Position numbers and translations under genes: made by a program
The notes under the pieces: generated by a model
Database searches by the model: none
What the model saw: the letters and a program-made list of their open reading frames with translations, nothing else
Told to the model about the DNA's origin: nothing
Shown here: piece by piece, positions 13,290 to 24,895 of the stretch
How the letters are laid out: every line of letters starts with the position of its first letter
Position numbering within the stretch: the stretch's first letter is position 1
Source: Parapristionchus giblindavisi
Lineage: Eukaryota; Nematoda; Chromadorea; Rhabditida; Diplogasteridae
Assembly (NCBI GenBank): GCA_943737045.1
Contig: CALSFV010000017.1
Location: 186,001 to 250,000 of the forward strand
Direction: 5' to 3'
Length of the DNA stretch: 64,000 nucleotides

Positions 13290-14700
13290 TAATTTTACAT
13301 TTTTTAATAACTTTTGATCCAGGAAAGCAATCAAGCAGATCTTTTGAGTCAATGCACAGAATTTATTAAGGAATGCAACCATGATGTGTTGGTGATATTA
13401 AATAAGTTCATTATTGCGTAGTGATAGCGCAATCTAATTACACCTTTTTGAAAAATTTTATTTCTTTAGTCAAAAGTCCTGTTCTTCTGAAACATTTTGA
13501 GAGTGGAGAACCCTGCCAGGGCTGCACAGTCAAACAATCCGGAATGGCTCCGACTTCGATTTCTAGCTGTAGCAGGGTTGCAACGTTGACCCCCAAACTT
13601 TATAACTCAGCTTCTAGATGTGCTAATGACCCGTTCTATGTGCTAACATGATGTTAGTGGCGAGTAATGTTTATCCCATAGATTACGGTAGTCATAGGTC
13701 GTCATTTGCCCTCAGGGCATAAAATAATTTTTGTTGGGAGGACCGATTTTGAGTCCCTACCGTTCAGAGGACAGGCCTTCTAAAATTATGGTTCCTGCGC
13801 AAGCAGTTTTGCAATGTATCATATATTTATTTCCATTATTTTGGTTTAGTTCCGATTCCTTTCAGACCTGTAGCAAAAGTTATGTTGAGGTCTACTCGGT
13901 GCGCGCTCTTGTGCTTTCTCTCTCACTGCTCTAATCCCTGGGCCTCTATTTATGAAATCTCTAATTTGCAAAGCACCTATGCATGTTGGAGATGTTCACA
14001 AAAGAGATGTTTTTTGTTGGAGATGTTTACACTATTGCTGAACTTCGATCTTTGATCTTTGGATTTTTATTTTTACTCGCTGAAACAGAGTAGACCTCAG
14101 CATAACTTTTGCTACGGCTCTGAAAGTAATCGGAACCAAATCAAAATAAGGGAAATAAATATATGATACATTGCAAAGCTTGTTGCGCAGGAACCATAAT
14201 TTTAGAAGACCTGCCCTCCGAACGGTAGGGTCTCAAAATTAGCACACCCAACAAAAAATATCTCATGTCCTGAGGGCAAATGACGAGTTATGATTACCGT
14301 AATCTGGGGATAGACATTACTCGCCACTAGCATCATGTTAGCACTTAGCACGGGTCGTTAGCGCATCTAGAAGCTGAGTTATAAAGTTTGGGGGTCAAAG
14401 TTGCAACCCTGCTACAGCTTGAAATCGGAATCGGAGCCATTCCGGATTGTATGACTGTGCAGCCCTAGCGGGGTTCTACACCTTTCACAATGTTTCAGAA
14501 GAAAAGGACTTTTGACTAAAGAAATAAAATTTTTCAAAAATGTGTAATCAAATATCACTACGCAATAATGAACTAATGTATTTAATATGGCCAACATAAC
14601 ATGGTTGTATTCCTTGATAAATTCTGTACATTGACCGAAAAGGTCAGTTTGATTGATTTAGAAAATTGGAAAAAGTTACATAAAATAATTTTTAAAATAA
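13290..14700. mobile_element. Long foldback, arms about 600 bp
   Basis: 13290-13905 and 14090-14700 are inverted copies: CAACCCTGC..., TATAACTCAGCTTCTAGATG and CATGATGTTAGTGGCGAGTAA occur in one and as complements in the other. Centre 13905-14090 carries GATCTTTGATCTTTGGA. Open frames inside mirror each other and are not genes. Confidence 0.8.
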
Positions 14701-14917
14701 TATAAATATTTTTAAAATTAATATATTATGAAATATCAAACAGCAGAGAATGCTGAAAAGGTATATCTCCATTTTCACAGCTGAGATATATCTTACCATT
14801 ACTTTTATTTCGAGGTAATAGTCTTTGACCTATCTCTATTGACAACCAAAAAATTTGAGCTTATTTTCAATTTTTGTTGTTGTAAAAACGATAGCACCGG
14901 TGGTTCCAATCGCAAGC

Positions 14918-14952
14918 GGAACGAGCCGGAACGAGCCGGAACGAGCCGGAAC
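14918..14952. repeat. 10-bp tandem repeat
   Basis: GGAACGAGCC repeated about 3.5 times in tandem, in the subterminal part of the hAT-like composite; complements of the same unit occur at 12880-12905. Confidence 0.85.
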
Positions 14953-15139
14953 AGACTCTCTCACTAGGTGAATTTGCATGAAGCCGAAACGAGAGTCAAT
15001 GAGAGGTAGTTTCGCCACGGTTTCGATGGGCTAATTGGCATTTGCCGAAACTAGACTCATTTCTCGCCCGTTTCGTGAGGCGTTCCGGTTTTCGACTCAC
15101 CACCTCTAGTGTTGACTCAGCGGCCCATTTCACTAAGAC

Positions 15140-15890
15140 GATCACTCATGATGTAATATAGAAGACATACACAAGTCTGAAGCATTATTCTTTTTTCTTC
15201 ACAGTTGACTCCGAAAATATTCGCGGGATTTCATTACAGAAAAAAAACAGCAAAAAAAGTAAATAGATAAGTTGAATTTGAAGACAGTTGTGATCGAGTG
15301 ATCATTCCTCATCTATTGTTGTTCTTGTAACCATCTCATTCCTTTATTCCAGATATGGAGAGTAAATGAAAAGTCGATTCTTTCTCTCTTCACGAGCGAC
15401 ATTGGTAAAGAAGTCTCGATAACTCTACATCACTTGTAGTGTTCCATTTGATCTATTATCAAACAAAAAATAACTAGATGTACATAATTCATGTTTGTTA
15501 CCATACTGCATTACGTCATCTTCTACTTCCGACTTATGCACGTAATGAGGTCGCTGCATAGTGGTGGAGATTTTCGGCATTGGTTGATTTTGACCTTTGG
15601 TAATACGTTACTGCTGTGTACTGATCTGTAGTGTATCTTGTATGATCTTCTTTTATGTCACATGGTGATCGTCTTCTAGTCTTGATAGTACAGAACACAA
15701 AATGTTACTAAACGATGCCATTACTTACTACAAAATGTGGGAAGTCGCACTGTACACCTGATAGAAAATTGTTTACTCAACCTAGGATATCTTCCATGTA
15801 ATAGCAATTTAATTTGAAGTATAATTAGGGCGATTAATCTTACAGGATTTTCTATAATAAAAACCTTGAAATGAATTGAATGATTTCATG
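15140..15890. repeat. Duplicated upstream flank of P450 genes (copy b)
   Basis: Counterpart of 5761-6470. It is followed by about 500 bp of AT-rich sequence leading to gene 3's first exon; no further gene is seen there. Confidence 0.75.
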
Positions 15891-16339
15891 TTGACGTTAC
15901 ACAAATATTCTTTATAATACTATTTTGTTCAGGTTGTGTGTCTTTTCATATTGGATCTATAGTCTATTCTATTTTAATATTAGTTACACATGGAAAAGAT
16001 CTAAAGCAATATAATCAAATAAAAGAGAATAATTCTGATACTTTCCATCATTCATTACGGTTAATACTCTTCTTAAACTCTCAACAACAAAAACTGCAAT
16101 TGTGAGAGGTGTTTCATGTTTGGTCTAGCTTTGTGTTGGGGGTCTTTGTTTTTTTCGCACATGAGTGCCGAAGCACAGTATTCTCTGTCATTTTCCCTTG
16201 AAAGTCATACAAGCGAGAGAATATTAATTTTGAGAGAATTTTCATGTTGAGCGGTTGTTCAGGCTTTCAAAATAAAGGAATTGATCCTCGCATTTACCGT
16301 TTCTGTGTTGCATACTACTATTGTTAAATATTGATCAGT

Positions 16340-16347
16340 CTGATAAG
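16340..16347 (+). promoter_or_regulatory. GATA-factor-like site upstream of gene 3
   Basis: CTGATAAG lies about 46 bases before the ATG, followed by an AT-rich TATA-like run (16365-16380). In nematodes TGATAA sites are bound by intestinal GATA factors, which would suit a detoxification P450; this is inference. The bases just before the ATG (TTCAATCAG) could also act as a trans-splice acceptor. Confidence 0.4.
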
Positions 16348-16392
16348 AATACAAGCTTATAATCTATATTATATAAATATTTATTCAATCAG

Positions 16393-19300
16393 ATGGTAGC
16401 AGCTCTACTCATTCTTCTTCCTCTATCCATAGCTGCATTTATATGGGCAGTGACGTGGAGCCAAATACGAGAAACCATCACCCTCATATACAGATCTTAC
16501 TTCAATTTAGCCAATGTTTATTGGATTCTTAATCATCAATCTCTAATTTATTATTTTCAGTTTCCAGGTCCTAAAGCATATCCCATAATAGGAAGTGTAT
16601 GGCAGTTCAGATTGGCTACTGTCGGTATCGTTTTAATAATTCACTGAAAAACTCTGTCATATTAGAGTTGTAGGTTATATAAGACGCGACATTAGAGAAC
16701 CGTCGTCTCATGTGTAACTTATTCTTAGTTAGCTTACACTTTGATTCATTCACCATAGCATGTAGCACTTCCGTTATCAAAGCTAAATTGCTTTCCTCCC
16801 AAGATATTATTGAGAAATTAGGAATCACAAATACCTGTCTTTAGTGCCCTCATTCTAGACTCTCTCGATTCAATCCGATATGTATTGAATCATTGCGGAC
16901 CTCTCCACCGCTAGGCCTTGCCAACCTAACCTATCATTGATCGCCGTTTGATCTTTGATACAGAGTCTTTTCCGAGCTGCACTTCCCCTCCTCCCCTTTA
17001 CCCCCCCCCCCCTCTCCCGTTTATTTCTATCCATCCCACAAGCTCTTTTTATCTGTTATTTCAAATGTTGTCGCATCTTATTGATGTAAGATAAATTAAA
17101 TTAAATTAAATTACACCAGTCCCCGGTACTATCTCGAGCGAGAAAGTATTATAAAACGTGTCCTTTGAGTGTGTTTTGTGTAAGCTAACCTTTTTCAATT
17201 CAAGCCCAGTTAGAAAACGAATCTCGATGAGACTTTCGGTGTAGTTACTTTATGGATGAATAATTCAAATTTTCAGATTTCATGAGTCAAATGACTGGAT
17301 GGATTAATGTATATGGATTTTTCGAGAATCATCCAGGAGTCGTCAAAGCATGGCTAGGTCCTATTCCACTTGTTGTGATTACCAAACCAGAGTTTTGTAA
17401 GGTAATCAGGGAATATTCACATTATATTTGTTGTAATCGATATATTTTAAAGGTGGTTTTGGAGAGTAATAGTCTAATTACAAAAGCTGCTCAATATAAT
17501 AAATTATCTGAATGGATTGGATCTGGTCTTCTTATAAGGTTGGCTTTTACTTCTTTCAGTCTTTGAAGCATTTTCAGTTTCACATTCCATACAAATATAA
17601 TTCGATATTTTGTAAATTTAGAAAAAAAATGCTTATTAGTTATCGATAATTGTGTTTAGTACGAATGAGAAATGGTACTCGCGACGAAAGATGCTCACTC
17701 CTGCATTTCATTTCAATGTTTTGAAGGGATATCAAGAAATATTCGCTAGACAAGGAGAAGTAATATTATTATATCCTTCATATAGAATAGCAATCACCAT
17801 TCAGATTTTCGTAGAACAATTGGAAAAACTGGCAGATACCGGAAGAGAAGTCGATCTATTCCCATACTTCAAACGATGCGCTATGGATATCATATGCGGT
17901 AGATTTAATCATTCAATAATCTATCCATCAATATGAATTGTAGAAACTGCAATGGCTTCTCAAGTAAATGCTCAAATCGGAAAGAATTCAGAATATGTCA
18001 ATGCTGTCATTAGACTATCTGAGGTCATTTTCACTTATGAGAGGTAAGCAAACTATATATTTTGTTTGTCTAACATATTGGTTAATAGATCACCATGGCT
18101 ATGGATCAAACCAATCTTTTATGGATGTGGACTAGGTTTCGAATTTGATCGATTGGTTAAGCTAACGACTGATTTCACTAGAAAGGTTTGTGTTGACTGA
18201 ATAATGAAAACGGATGAAGATTGTCTTTCAAGGTAATAGCAGAAAGACGTCAAACATTGATAGATGAAGGAGGAATGGAAGATTTTGATATAACAAAAAA
18301 TAAGAGGAAGATGGCATTCCTTGATCTAATGTTGTACACAGAAAAGCAGAATAATTTAAATGACGAAGATATTAGAGAGGAAGTTGATACTTTCATGTTT
18401 GAAGGTATATTCTTAGCCCAATTTTATATTTAAAATTGTCTAAAACATTAAAGCCATACCCCAATCTAATTTGAATTTCTCCACTCTGGCCACACTCTCT
18501 CACTTTCTTTGTCTACGAGAGAGTATGGCCAGAGCGGAGAGTTAAATAAGCTAAGGGTGTGCCTTTAAAGGGAGCGTAACCTCACTCAATGGACTCTTCG
18601 ACGCGCAATGCTCTCTCGTTGTTAGAGAACAGAGAAATAGTGTGCGCAATGAAGAGACCATTGAGTGAGGTAACGCTCCCTTTAAAGGTCACGACACTAC
18701 GTCCTCTGGAATGGGTTTCACTGCATGGTTAATAGGACAATTTCCAGAATATCAGGTACGATTTTGATCTTTGATCTTTGATCGTCAACTTGTGCTTTTA
18801 ATTCAGGAAAAAGTCCATGCTGAGCTGGATGAAGTATTCGGTGATTCAATGAGAGAACCAACTGAAGCTGATTTGAAGAAATGTATTATATTAGAAAAAT
18901 GTATTAAGGAATCATTGAGGTATTCATATCATTGTTAGTTCAACGTGACTACGTGGAAATCACTTTATTTTAATATTAACCATTTAATTTAATTTATTTA
19001 AATATATGATATAAATAAATACAAATTCTAGATTATGCCCTCCAGTTCCATTTATTGCACGTCGGTTAACACAAGATCTGCAATTGGACCAATATACTAT
19101 TCCTAAGGATATAACTGTACTACTCTCTCCTTTTGCTTGTAATCGAAATCCTGATGTAAGTTAACCAATCAATAATGATTTCTTGATCTTTGATCTTTTA
19201 CAGCAATGGGAGAAACCAGATGAATTTTATCCTGAACATTTTGATATTGAAGCTGTTAACAAGAGACATCCATTCGCTTATTTTCCGTTTTCTGCAGGAC

Positions 19301-19605
19301 CACGGAATTGTATTGGTTAGTACATGATGATTATAATCGATCAATTAGAACATGATAATCTCATTGTTTCAGGCCAGAAGTTCGCTCTTGCAGAGGAGAT
19401 AACAGTTCTTTCATACTTTTTCAGAAAATATCGAGTAGAAGTAGTTGAGCCTTTACCTGGAAATAGATGTGTTCCTGAGGTATCCAATATCGATTCATTG
19501 ATCGATCGATAATAGTATATCTCTAAAATCAATTCGTAAATGTTTCAGTTGATTCTCAAACCTCAAGAAGGAGTATTAGCCAGAATATATAAGAGACGAC
19601 CATGA
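16393..19605 (+). CDS. CYP4-family cytochrome P450, gene 3 (complete)
   Basis: Fifteen exons: 16393-16515, 16561-16624, 17277-17401, 17453-17538, 17660-17759, 17805-17898, 17944-18043, 18089-18185, 18233-18404, 18688-18755, 18807-18919, 19032-19155, 19204-19315, 19373-19479, 19549-19605. They sum to 1542 nt, 513 residues plus stop, the usual P450 length. Residues 3-22 form the N-terminal membrane anchor; the FPGPKAYP hinge follows at about 42. Trp138/Arg142 lie in the C-helix; Glu320-Gly-His-Asp-Thr-Thr in the I-helix, the Glu being the CYP4 covalent heme site; ExxR at 378-381; PEHF at 432-435; heme-ligand Cys458 in [10 protein letters not shown]. All splice sites are GT-AG, most introns 45-60 bp. 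Intron 2 (16625-17276) is long but ordinary, and intron 9 holds two transposons. The Met start is supported by the anchor and by frame continuity. Probably an ER fatty-acid or xenobiotic hydroxylase; substrate cannot be read from sequence. Confidence 0.96.
18452..18564. mobile_element. TTAA MITE 1 in gene 3 intron 9
   Basis: Near-palindrome AGCCATACCCC...GGGTGTGCCT, same family as 9954-10056, flanked by TTAA at 18448-18451 and 18565-18568. Confidence 0.88.
18569..18681. mobile_element. TTAA MITE 2 in gene 3 intron 9
   Basis: Near-palindrome AGGGAGCGTAACCTCACTCA...complement, flanked by the shared TTAA at 18565-18568 and another at 18682-18685. Different family from MITE 1. The original splice acceptor AG follows directly at 18686-18687. 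A TTAAAGGGAGAGTAAC string near 9172 resembles one end of the same family. Confidence 0.87.
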
Positions 19606-19629
19606 TTGTGATAATCATTAATCGTGGAG

Positions 19630-19635
19630 AATAAA
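19630..19635 (+). promoter_or_regulatory. Polyadenylation signal of P450 gene 3
   Basis: AATAAA 25 bases after the TGA, as in the other two copies. Confidence 0.7.
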
Positions 19636-19639
19636 TATT

Positions 19640-20880
19640 TTCAATCAAATTTGTCTCGTTCATATTCTTTCAACATACATTTCGAACTAACACAAAAACA
19701 AAATGCGTTATAATTCATTCTCGTTGAGAGTCAGCCGATGGCTAAATCAACTTCCTTTTACTGCACTTGAACACACCATATATTGCTGATTTCAAGAAAA
19801 CACGTACCATTTTCGCGGCTTGGACTTTGATCCATCATGGTACCCCCGTAGATCATACGTATCATCACACAATTGTGTGTGTGTTGTGACATGTTCTCTC
19901 GGTTATTCTCACTATCATCCCCTTCAGTACTGTTTCTGTTCTAATGTTAGTATATGTTCATTTGGAATGAACTTCAAATCAAGAACTCCTCTATTCACTC
20001 ATAATTTCTTTATATGAAGTGACAACTCGATGATATGATAGGGATGGCTATCATATAGAACATGAAGTCTTTGAAGGACCACCTATAAACACTTTTGGAT
20101 TTAACTTGAATTATGAAATATTTTTTTTTATTTTAATAATTTTAATCGAATTGAGATATAATTAATAAGAGAAATTATTTTTGGATTTTCTTGAATATCT
20201 TTAAAAATACAGTAAAATCTCCGTGAGTGGTATTGAACTCATAACCGACAAGTAACTGATAACATTATATATAAGTTATATGATAACTGATAACTAAATG
20301 ACATGTATGTGAGTGAAAGGTTAAATTATATCCACTACGATATTGACCGTATAAAATATACTTGTTTATTTGGTACGAGAATAACCAATCACTCCCACAA
20401 GAGACTTTCTTGTTTTGCATGGTTCAGAAACTATGCCGATCTCTTTCATATATAATATAGCGCGCGGCGAAGGTCAGCCGGGTTAGAGAGAGGCAGCGGA
20501 GAGACAATCGAGAGGCGGGTCGAGATGTAGAAGGCTACATCTCGCTCGCCTCTCGATTGTGACTTCCGTTCGTTAGCACCATTTGTCATTTTCTTATGCA
20601 AGTACATTTTATACGCACAATAACTGGATTGTTCATCAGAGAGACGAGTTTAAGACACAATACGGAGGTTCGTGTAGAAATTCACACAAATTTTTATTTC
20701 GATTTTCTCTTGGCTCGGGTGGATTGAGAAACTCTTGAGAAGCCGCAATCTGAGTGGAAAGTTGATTGCACCAAGGTGAAAGCAACAGCTCAAACGAAAG
20801 AGGCCAATTTCCGAATTTGAGGGATAAATGCATAGAAAATGGGAAACATGGATCGAATACATGAGGCGCGCTTATTATAT
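19640..20880. other. P450 3' flank, then inverted-repeat sequence
   Basis: 19640-19930 matches the flank after gene 1. 20176-20240 and 20885-20950 are inverted copies (GAGTGGTATTGAACTC against its complement), so an unclassified inverted-repeat element probably spans about 20170-20955. No gene seen. Confidence 0.5.
20504..20560. repeat. Compact hairpin with 26-27-bp stem
   Basis: ACAATCGAGAGGCG... pairs with ...CGCCTCTCGATTGT around a 4-base loop (AAGG); only a one-base length difference and one mismatch break the stem. It could be a tiny MITE or, less likely, a small-RNA precursor. Confidence 0.7.
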
Positions 20881-21725
20881 GAACATGAGTTCAATACCAC
20901 TCCCGACAGTTTTCTGTACTTGTAAAGATATTCTTGAAAATCAACATCACTTTGCATTTTACAGGTGTTCGATAGAAGTACTTCAAAGACTTTTCATATT
21001 TTCATACGTTGTTTCTTAGTCCCTTCCCTCTCACTCCTAACTGAATCCAAATATTAATCACTATAATTAGAATATATCAGACAAAAACACTAAACATTTT
21101 TTTTACATACCTGCCAAAATAAGCCATTTCGACTTTTGCTTTGTCATCGTTTCCCTGTCCTTGCTGGTTCTTTGGACTCGTTTTAGTCTCTCATTATTGC
21201 TTAAACTCCCACTTCTCATGAAAGTGTAGAACGAAAACAGACTCTAGATGCATATTTGTTCGTGGAGCAACATTTTCTGTTTATTTAAAACATCTGAAAT
21301 CGACATGCAATCTGAAGTCGGTAGACCGCTGATAATAATTTGCACACTAACGAGTAAAATAGAAGATATTATCTAGAATGATTTTAAAATCACGGCGAAG
21401 TGTAGGGATGCGAATAACAAACGGAGAAGAAGACTATAGCACACTGTAAATTTGGAATGCAGAATTTCATGATGGACATCACTTTGTATTAGGTCAGTTG
21501 TTTCCTTAGTTTTAATTTATTTATTTTTCTGTCAGCATTAAAGAAGGGGATTCTCGACTTTTTTCGTGACTAAAGCCAGGCAGAACTATAGATCACATCT
21601 CCGTGAATACAAAAACAATTTTCTCTAAAATTTTAGGTGCCCGGAATGACGTAATCCGAGCTTAAAGGTTCATTGATAAGCCAGGCTCGAGTTTTTGAAT
21701 TTGACAGATAAATATATGTAGAAAA

Positions 21726-21793
21726 TTGCAAAAGGGAATCGAACCCGTGTGGCGCGGGTGCAAGCGCTAACTAATAAGAACTGAGCCACACGC
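21726..21793 (-). ncRNA. tRNA-like module, family 1 (inverted copy)
   Basis: The minus strand reads GCGTGTGGCTCAGTTCTTAT..., A-box-like, then GGTTCGATTCC at 21745-21735, an exact B box. The D loop carries extra bases compared with a normal tRNA, so it is not a standard tRNA gene. Confidence 0.6.
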
Positions 21794-21820
21794 TTTACTC
21801 GCTCGATTTGGCAAATCTTA

Positions 21821-22030
21821 TGCGGTGTTAAAATCTTGTAAAAGTAGATGGAAAAGTGTAAAAGTACTGTTAATTTTTTGATTGTAAAAGTAGTTGGAAA
21901 AAAACACTCGCGTAATGGGATTTTTGCTGTAAAAGTTTGTCAATTACGAAGGCATACTACTTTTCCAACTACTTTTACAATCAGAAATTAACACTGCTTT
22001 TTTCTACTTTTACAAGATTTTAACACCACA
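21821..22030. mobile_element. MITE inside the inverted block-E copy
   Basis: Left TGCGGTGTTAAAATCTTG matches the complement of the right end at one mismatch. Blocks at 29990 and 47750 show the uninterrupted sequence. The flanking duplication is TA or a 3-bp TWA. Confidence 0.8.
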
Positions 22031-22289
22031 TAACTGAGAATAGAATGCCACTTCCCATGTCGCACGTTCTTCATGTCAATAAAAAAATCTCGTAGGTACC
22101 CTTCTTTAAAGCTATATCCAAAGAAAATCTGAAACTGTTAAAAAAACAAAGAATCTCGATTTCTTAGCCTCATGAGAGTCCATTTCGTAAAAGAGTGGAT
22201 AATTTATTAATCAAAATGATTAGGGTAAGGGTCGTATTCGGACCAGGAAATCTGCTAATTTATTAACCACCACAAAATACAGTACTATA

Positions 22290-23150
22290 ATGGGGGTATC
22301 AATCTGAAATTAGATAGAGATAACCCACGAAGTCCTCGCCCAACACTTCGTCAACAATTGCTTGATGATAGGCATACCACTCCTGACTTGCCTATAGTCT
22401 TCTAGGAGGGGATCCGAGCAGACAATCTACGGTAATGTCTAATGTATGGTTTACACTCTTCTAACGCTTTTTCATGATGATCTTGACTTTAGAATCATCA
22501 TTTAATGAGAAACTCTTAATGTATGGGAGGCTAACGTCATTCCATCCACTAGGTATGTACAGTAATTTATCCACGACACCAGACCCAGCCGTACACTGGG
22601 TAAACCCGATGAGCCGTATAAATTGCTCTCTACCGGGAGTACCCCATGGACGGTCATACCGGGCTGCAGTACCGTAAGACAGAGGAGATGTACTGCGATA
22701 TAGACGATACGATGTGGGCATGGAGGTAGCAGTGAGTGATTTACCCTATTCCTACTATTATCGACTAACCGAGTGCACTGACAATGAGAGCGCAATAGGT
22801 GATAATCTATTGCATTATCAAAATCACCTATCCATAATATCATACCAACCCGTACACTACTAACGCATGATAGAAGAAAAAAAAACAAGTCAGCGGATGC
22901 GGCAAGATATGACTTATGAAAAACAATAACAGATGTGAAAGACAGTAGCAGAAAGATTATGGATACAGGTGGGTGGGAATCGATACCTCACTGAACAAAA
23001 AGACGTATCCTCGGGAAGATGAAGGGGGTATCCATATGAAGACTACTCCGGAACATGAGTGACATGCACATGGCCATCGGAGTTGTAGTTGAAATGAAGA
23101 GAGATGATAAAGGGCCAATAGGATGAGGCGATAAATGACGATGAATGGGA
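22290..23150. other. Unassigned, includes a segment related to 50245-50345
   Basis: 22325-22410 shares CCCACGAAG, CTGACTTGCC and GTCTTCTAGGA with 50250-50340. On the minus strand both copies read ASQ-x-WYAY followed by DEV, so a degraded coding exon is possible. 22450-22890 has open frames on both strands, but no known domain or clear splice pattern was found. Confidence 0.35.
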
Positions 23151-24008
23151 TAATGTCATCTTACGATTCCTATTCCTAATCTGGCCATTATGTGATCGTT
23201 CTATGATCATAGAGGAGATTGTGCAAATGAGAGAGAGTACAGACACAGTGAGAGAGTGTGGGAAAGCGAGAGAGTGCAGAGAAAGAAAACTATGCTCTAC
23301 CATCAATAGTGATGAGTCAACAATGTTGACCCATAGGTGATTCCTTAACTTATCGATCACTTTTCCTCTGTTTTCGGCTATGTCTTCGATGTCCCTCCTC
23401 CTCTCCAATTTCCTCATTCCATCCATATTTTCTAGCTATACTTCATGTTTTTTTACTCGTGATTAATACAGATACTTGCTATCCTCCACTCTCTCAATAT
23501 CCCTTTCCCTCTACTCCTACCTCTCTCTCCAAACTCTTCCTCTTCCGTTCCCTTTGTATTTCTCCCCATCTCTAGTTCCCCTCTGGCCAATCTCTTTCTA
23601 TGTTCTTACTTCGTCTCTCCCCTCTTTCTTCCTCTAACTGTCTTTCATCATCATTACTATACCATCTTTTACCTCTCTGACTACTATTTTCATACTTTCT
23701 CATTATCATTATCTGGTTATGAATCTGTTGTGTTCCAATTAGTCATCATTACTATAAAGAACGTGATCCCATTTATATACCGTTCGTTTACAGTCTTGGG
23801 TCGTTTTATCCCTCCACTTTTGGTGATTTCCAGCCGATTTCAGCTATTTCTCTTCCTTATGATATGCCTCTTTTCTTCTCTACCTCTCTCGTGATTATCG
23901 ATCTGTTATTCCACGTTCTTCTTATTTTGTTGGGAATATATTCCCCTCGATACCTTTTTGTCGTAGTTCATTCAGTTATTGCTTTAGATAATATCAATTC
24001 CATTTTAG

Positions 24009-24125
24009 AGTGTTCAATCCATGGTCAAAGGCCTCATCTTGATGTGTTCTTCAGAAGCGGGTCGCCGCCAAGCTCCGCTCCGCCTCCGCCTTTAGCTCCG
24101 TCGACGTATCTACGATCTGTTGAAG
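24009..24125 (+). CDS. Exon-like segment a of repeat-embedded gene family (copy 1)
   Basis: Bounded by TTTTAG and GAAG/GTACGA, entering in phase 2 and leaving in phase 1. It encodes 38 full codons including LDVFFRSGSPPSSAP followed by a proline-rich tail and PSTYLRSVEG. Related segments lie at 38495-38642 (length breaks frame) and 58414-58557 (frame kept). Function unknown; no known domain recognised. Confidence 0.45.
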
Positions 24126-24572
24126 GTACGAGTCTACCTTAGTTTATCTTATGTTGTGTTGAAAAGTCTTGAAAAGAAAAAGAAAAAACAGAGAACACTC
24201 CTTGTCTTGCACTCTCTCTCACCACTTTTTCTTTTCTTTTCACTACTTCTGAACACCAATTTACTATCCATTTCTCACTTCTTCCGTTAACGGCATCGCC
24301 CAATCATTAATTTGTCCATAATTATCATTTCGTTAATTTTTTCCTAATGATTACTAAATCATGTTCATTTCAAAGAGAAATATGATAATTAGTTAGTGAT
24401 ATCGTTGGCGGAAGAAGTGCCCTCTTTTGTAATCTTGTGCAATGCTCAAAAGTTTTGTGATAGTGCAACAGTGGATAGTTGTCTTTGCCTTGCCTTTCAA
24501 CACAAATTAGATTTTTGATGAATCAATGGTGATTACGAATCGTTGAATCTCATTTAATTTGATGTTTTTCAG

Positions 24573-24778
24573 GGCGAATCGTCACTGTGTCTTCGGAAGC
24601 TCGTCGTCCTCGCCGATGATGGTCTGCTCGATGCGCTCTTCAGAAGTGGGACACCGCCAAGCTTCTACGCCCTTCGGTCGGCGTATTCCAGCACTGGCTG
24701 GAACTTGTTTTCCGAAAAAATAAGGAATTTGGGTGTGTTGTTGTTTGACATCTGTATCCAAGCCCGCGCACTTAAATA
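24573..24778 (+). pseudogene. Exon-like segment b (copy 1), frame disturbed
   Basis: Starts after TTTTTCAG. Compared with the minus-strand relative at 44918-45105, an 8-base shortfall near the start shifts the frame that would follow from segment a. A second frame remains open to the TAG near 24778. It shares a DALFRSGTPPS stretch with segment a's motif. Confidence 0.4.
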
Positions 24779-24795
24779 GGCGGGGTCAGCATCGC

Positions 24796-24803
24796 TATAT
24801 AAA
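24796..24803 (+). promoter_or_regulatory. TATA-like box conserved in block A
   Basis: TATATAAA lies between a GGCGGGGTCA and a GGGCGGAGCC string; the arrangement is kept at 39302-39309 and 59213-59220 and, on the minus strand, near 44869. A second TATATAAG follows about 40 bases on. It may start a transcript toward the tRNA-like region; unproven. Confidence 0.35.
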
Positions 24804-24895
24804 GAGGGTTAATCAGGAAGGGGCGGAGCCATGCATCGGTATATAAGTACTGGCGTGTTGGAGTATATGTAGATCGTTTAACATTCCTTCAAAAA

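Larger units (their letters stand above)
12740..15108. mobile_element. Composite with hAT-like ends
   Basis: TAGAGGTG at 12740 and CACCTCTA at 15101-15108 form hAT-like termini, and subterminal GAACGAGC/GCTCGTTC motifs are inverted between the two ends (12880-12905 and 14918-14952). The flanking 8-mers do not match, so the ends may come from two different insertions. A separate foldback occupies the middle. Confidence 0.5.
20880..22290 (-). repeat. Inverted, diverged copy of part of block E
   Basis: Read on the minus strand it follows 29720-30540: the end near 22290 matches AGTACTGTATTTTG at 29730, the middle shares the tRNA-like module, and 21110-21265 matches 30296-30450. It is more diverged than the two plus-strand copies. 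Confidence 0.75.

Noticed and set aside
12740..15108. Single intact hAT element
   Set aside because: Flanking 8-mers (ATGACCAG and GTGTTGAC) do not match, so the ends may not belong together.
23043..23426. Minus-strand open frame with a charged helical start (also 37561-37815 and 57468-57722)
   Set aside because: The first 37 codons look plausible and are kept in three copies, but the copies are recent duplicates, so conservation says little. No splice pattern or known domain was found.
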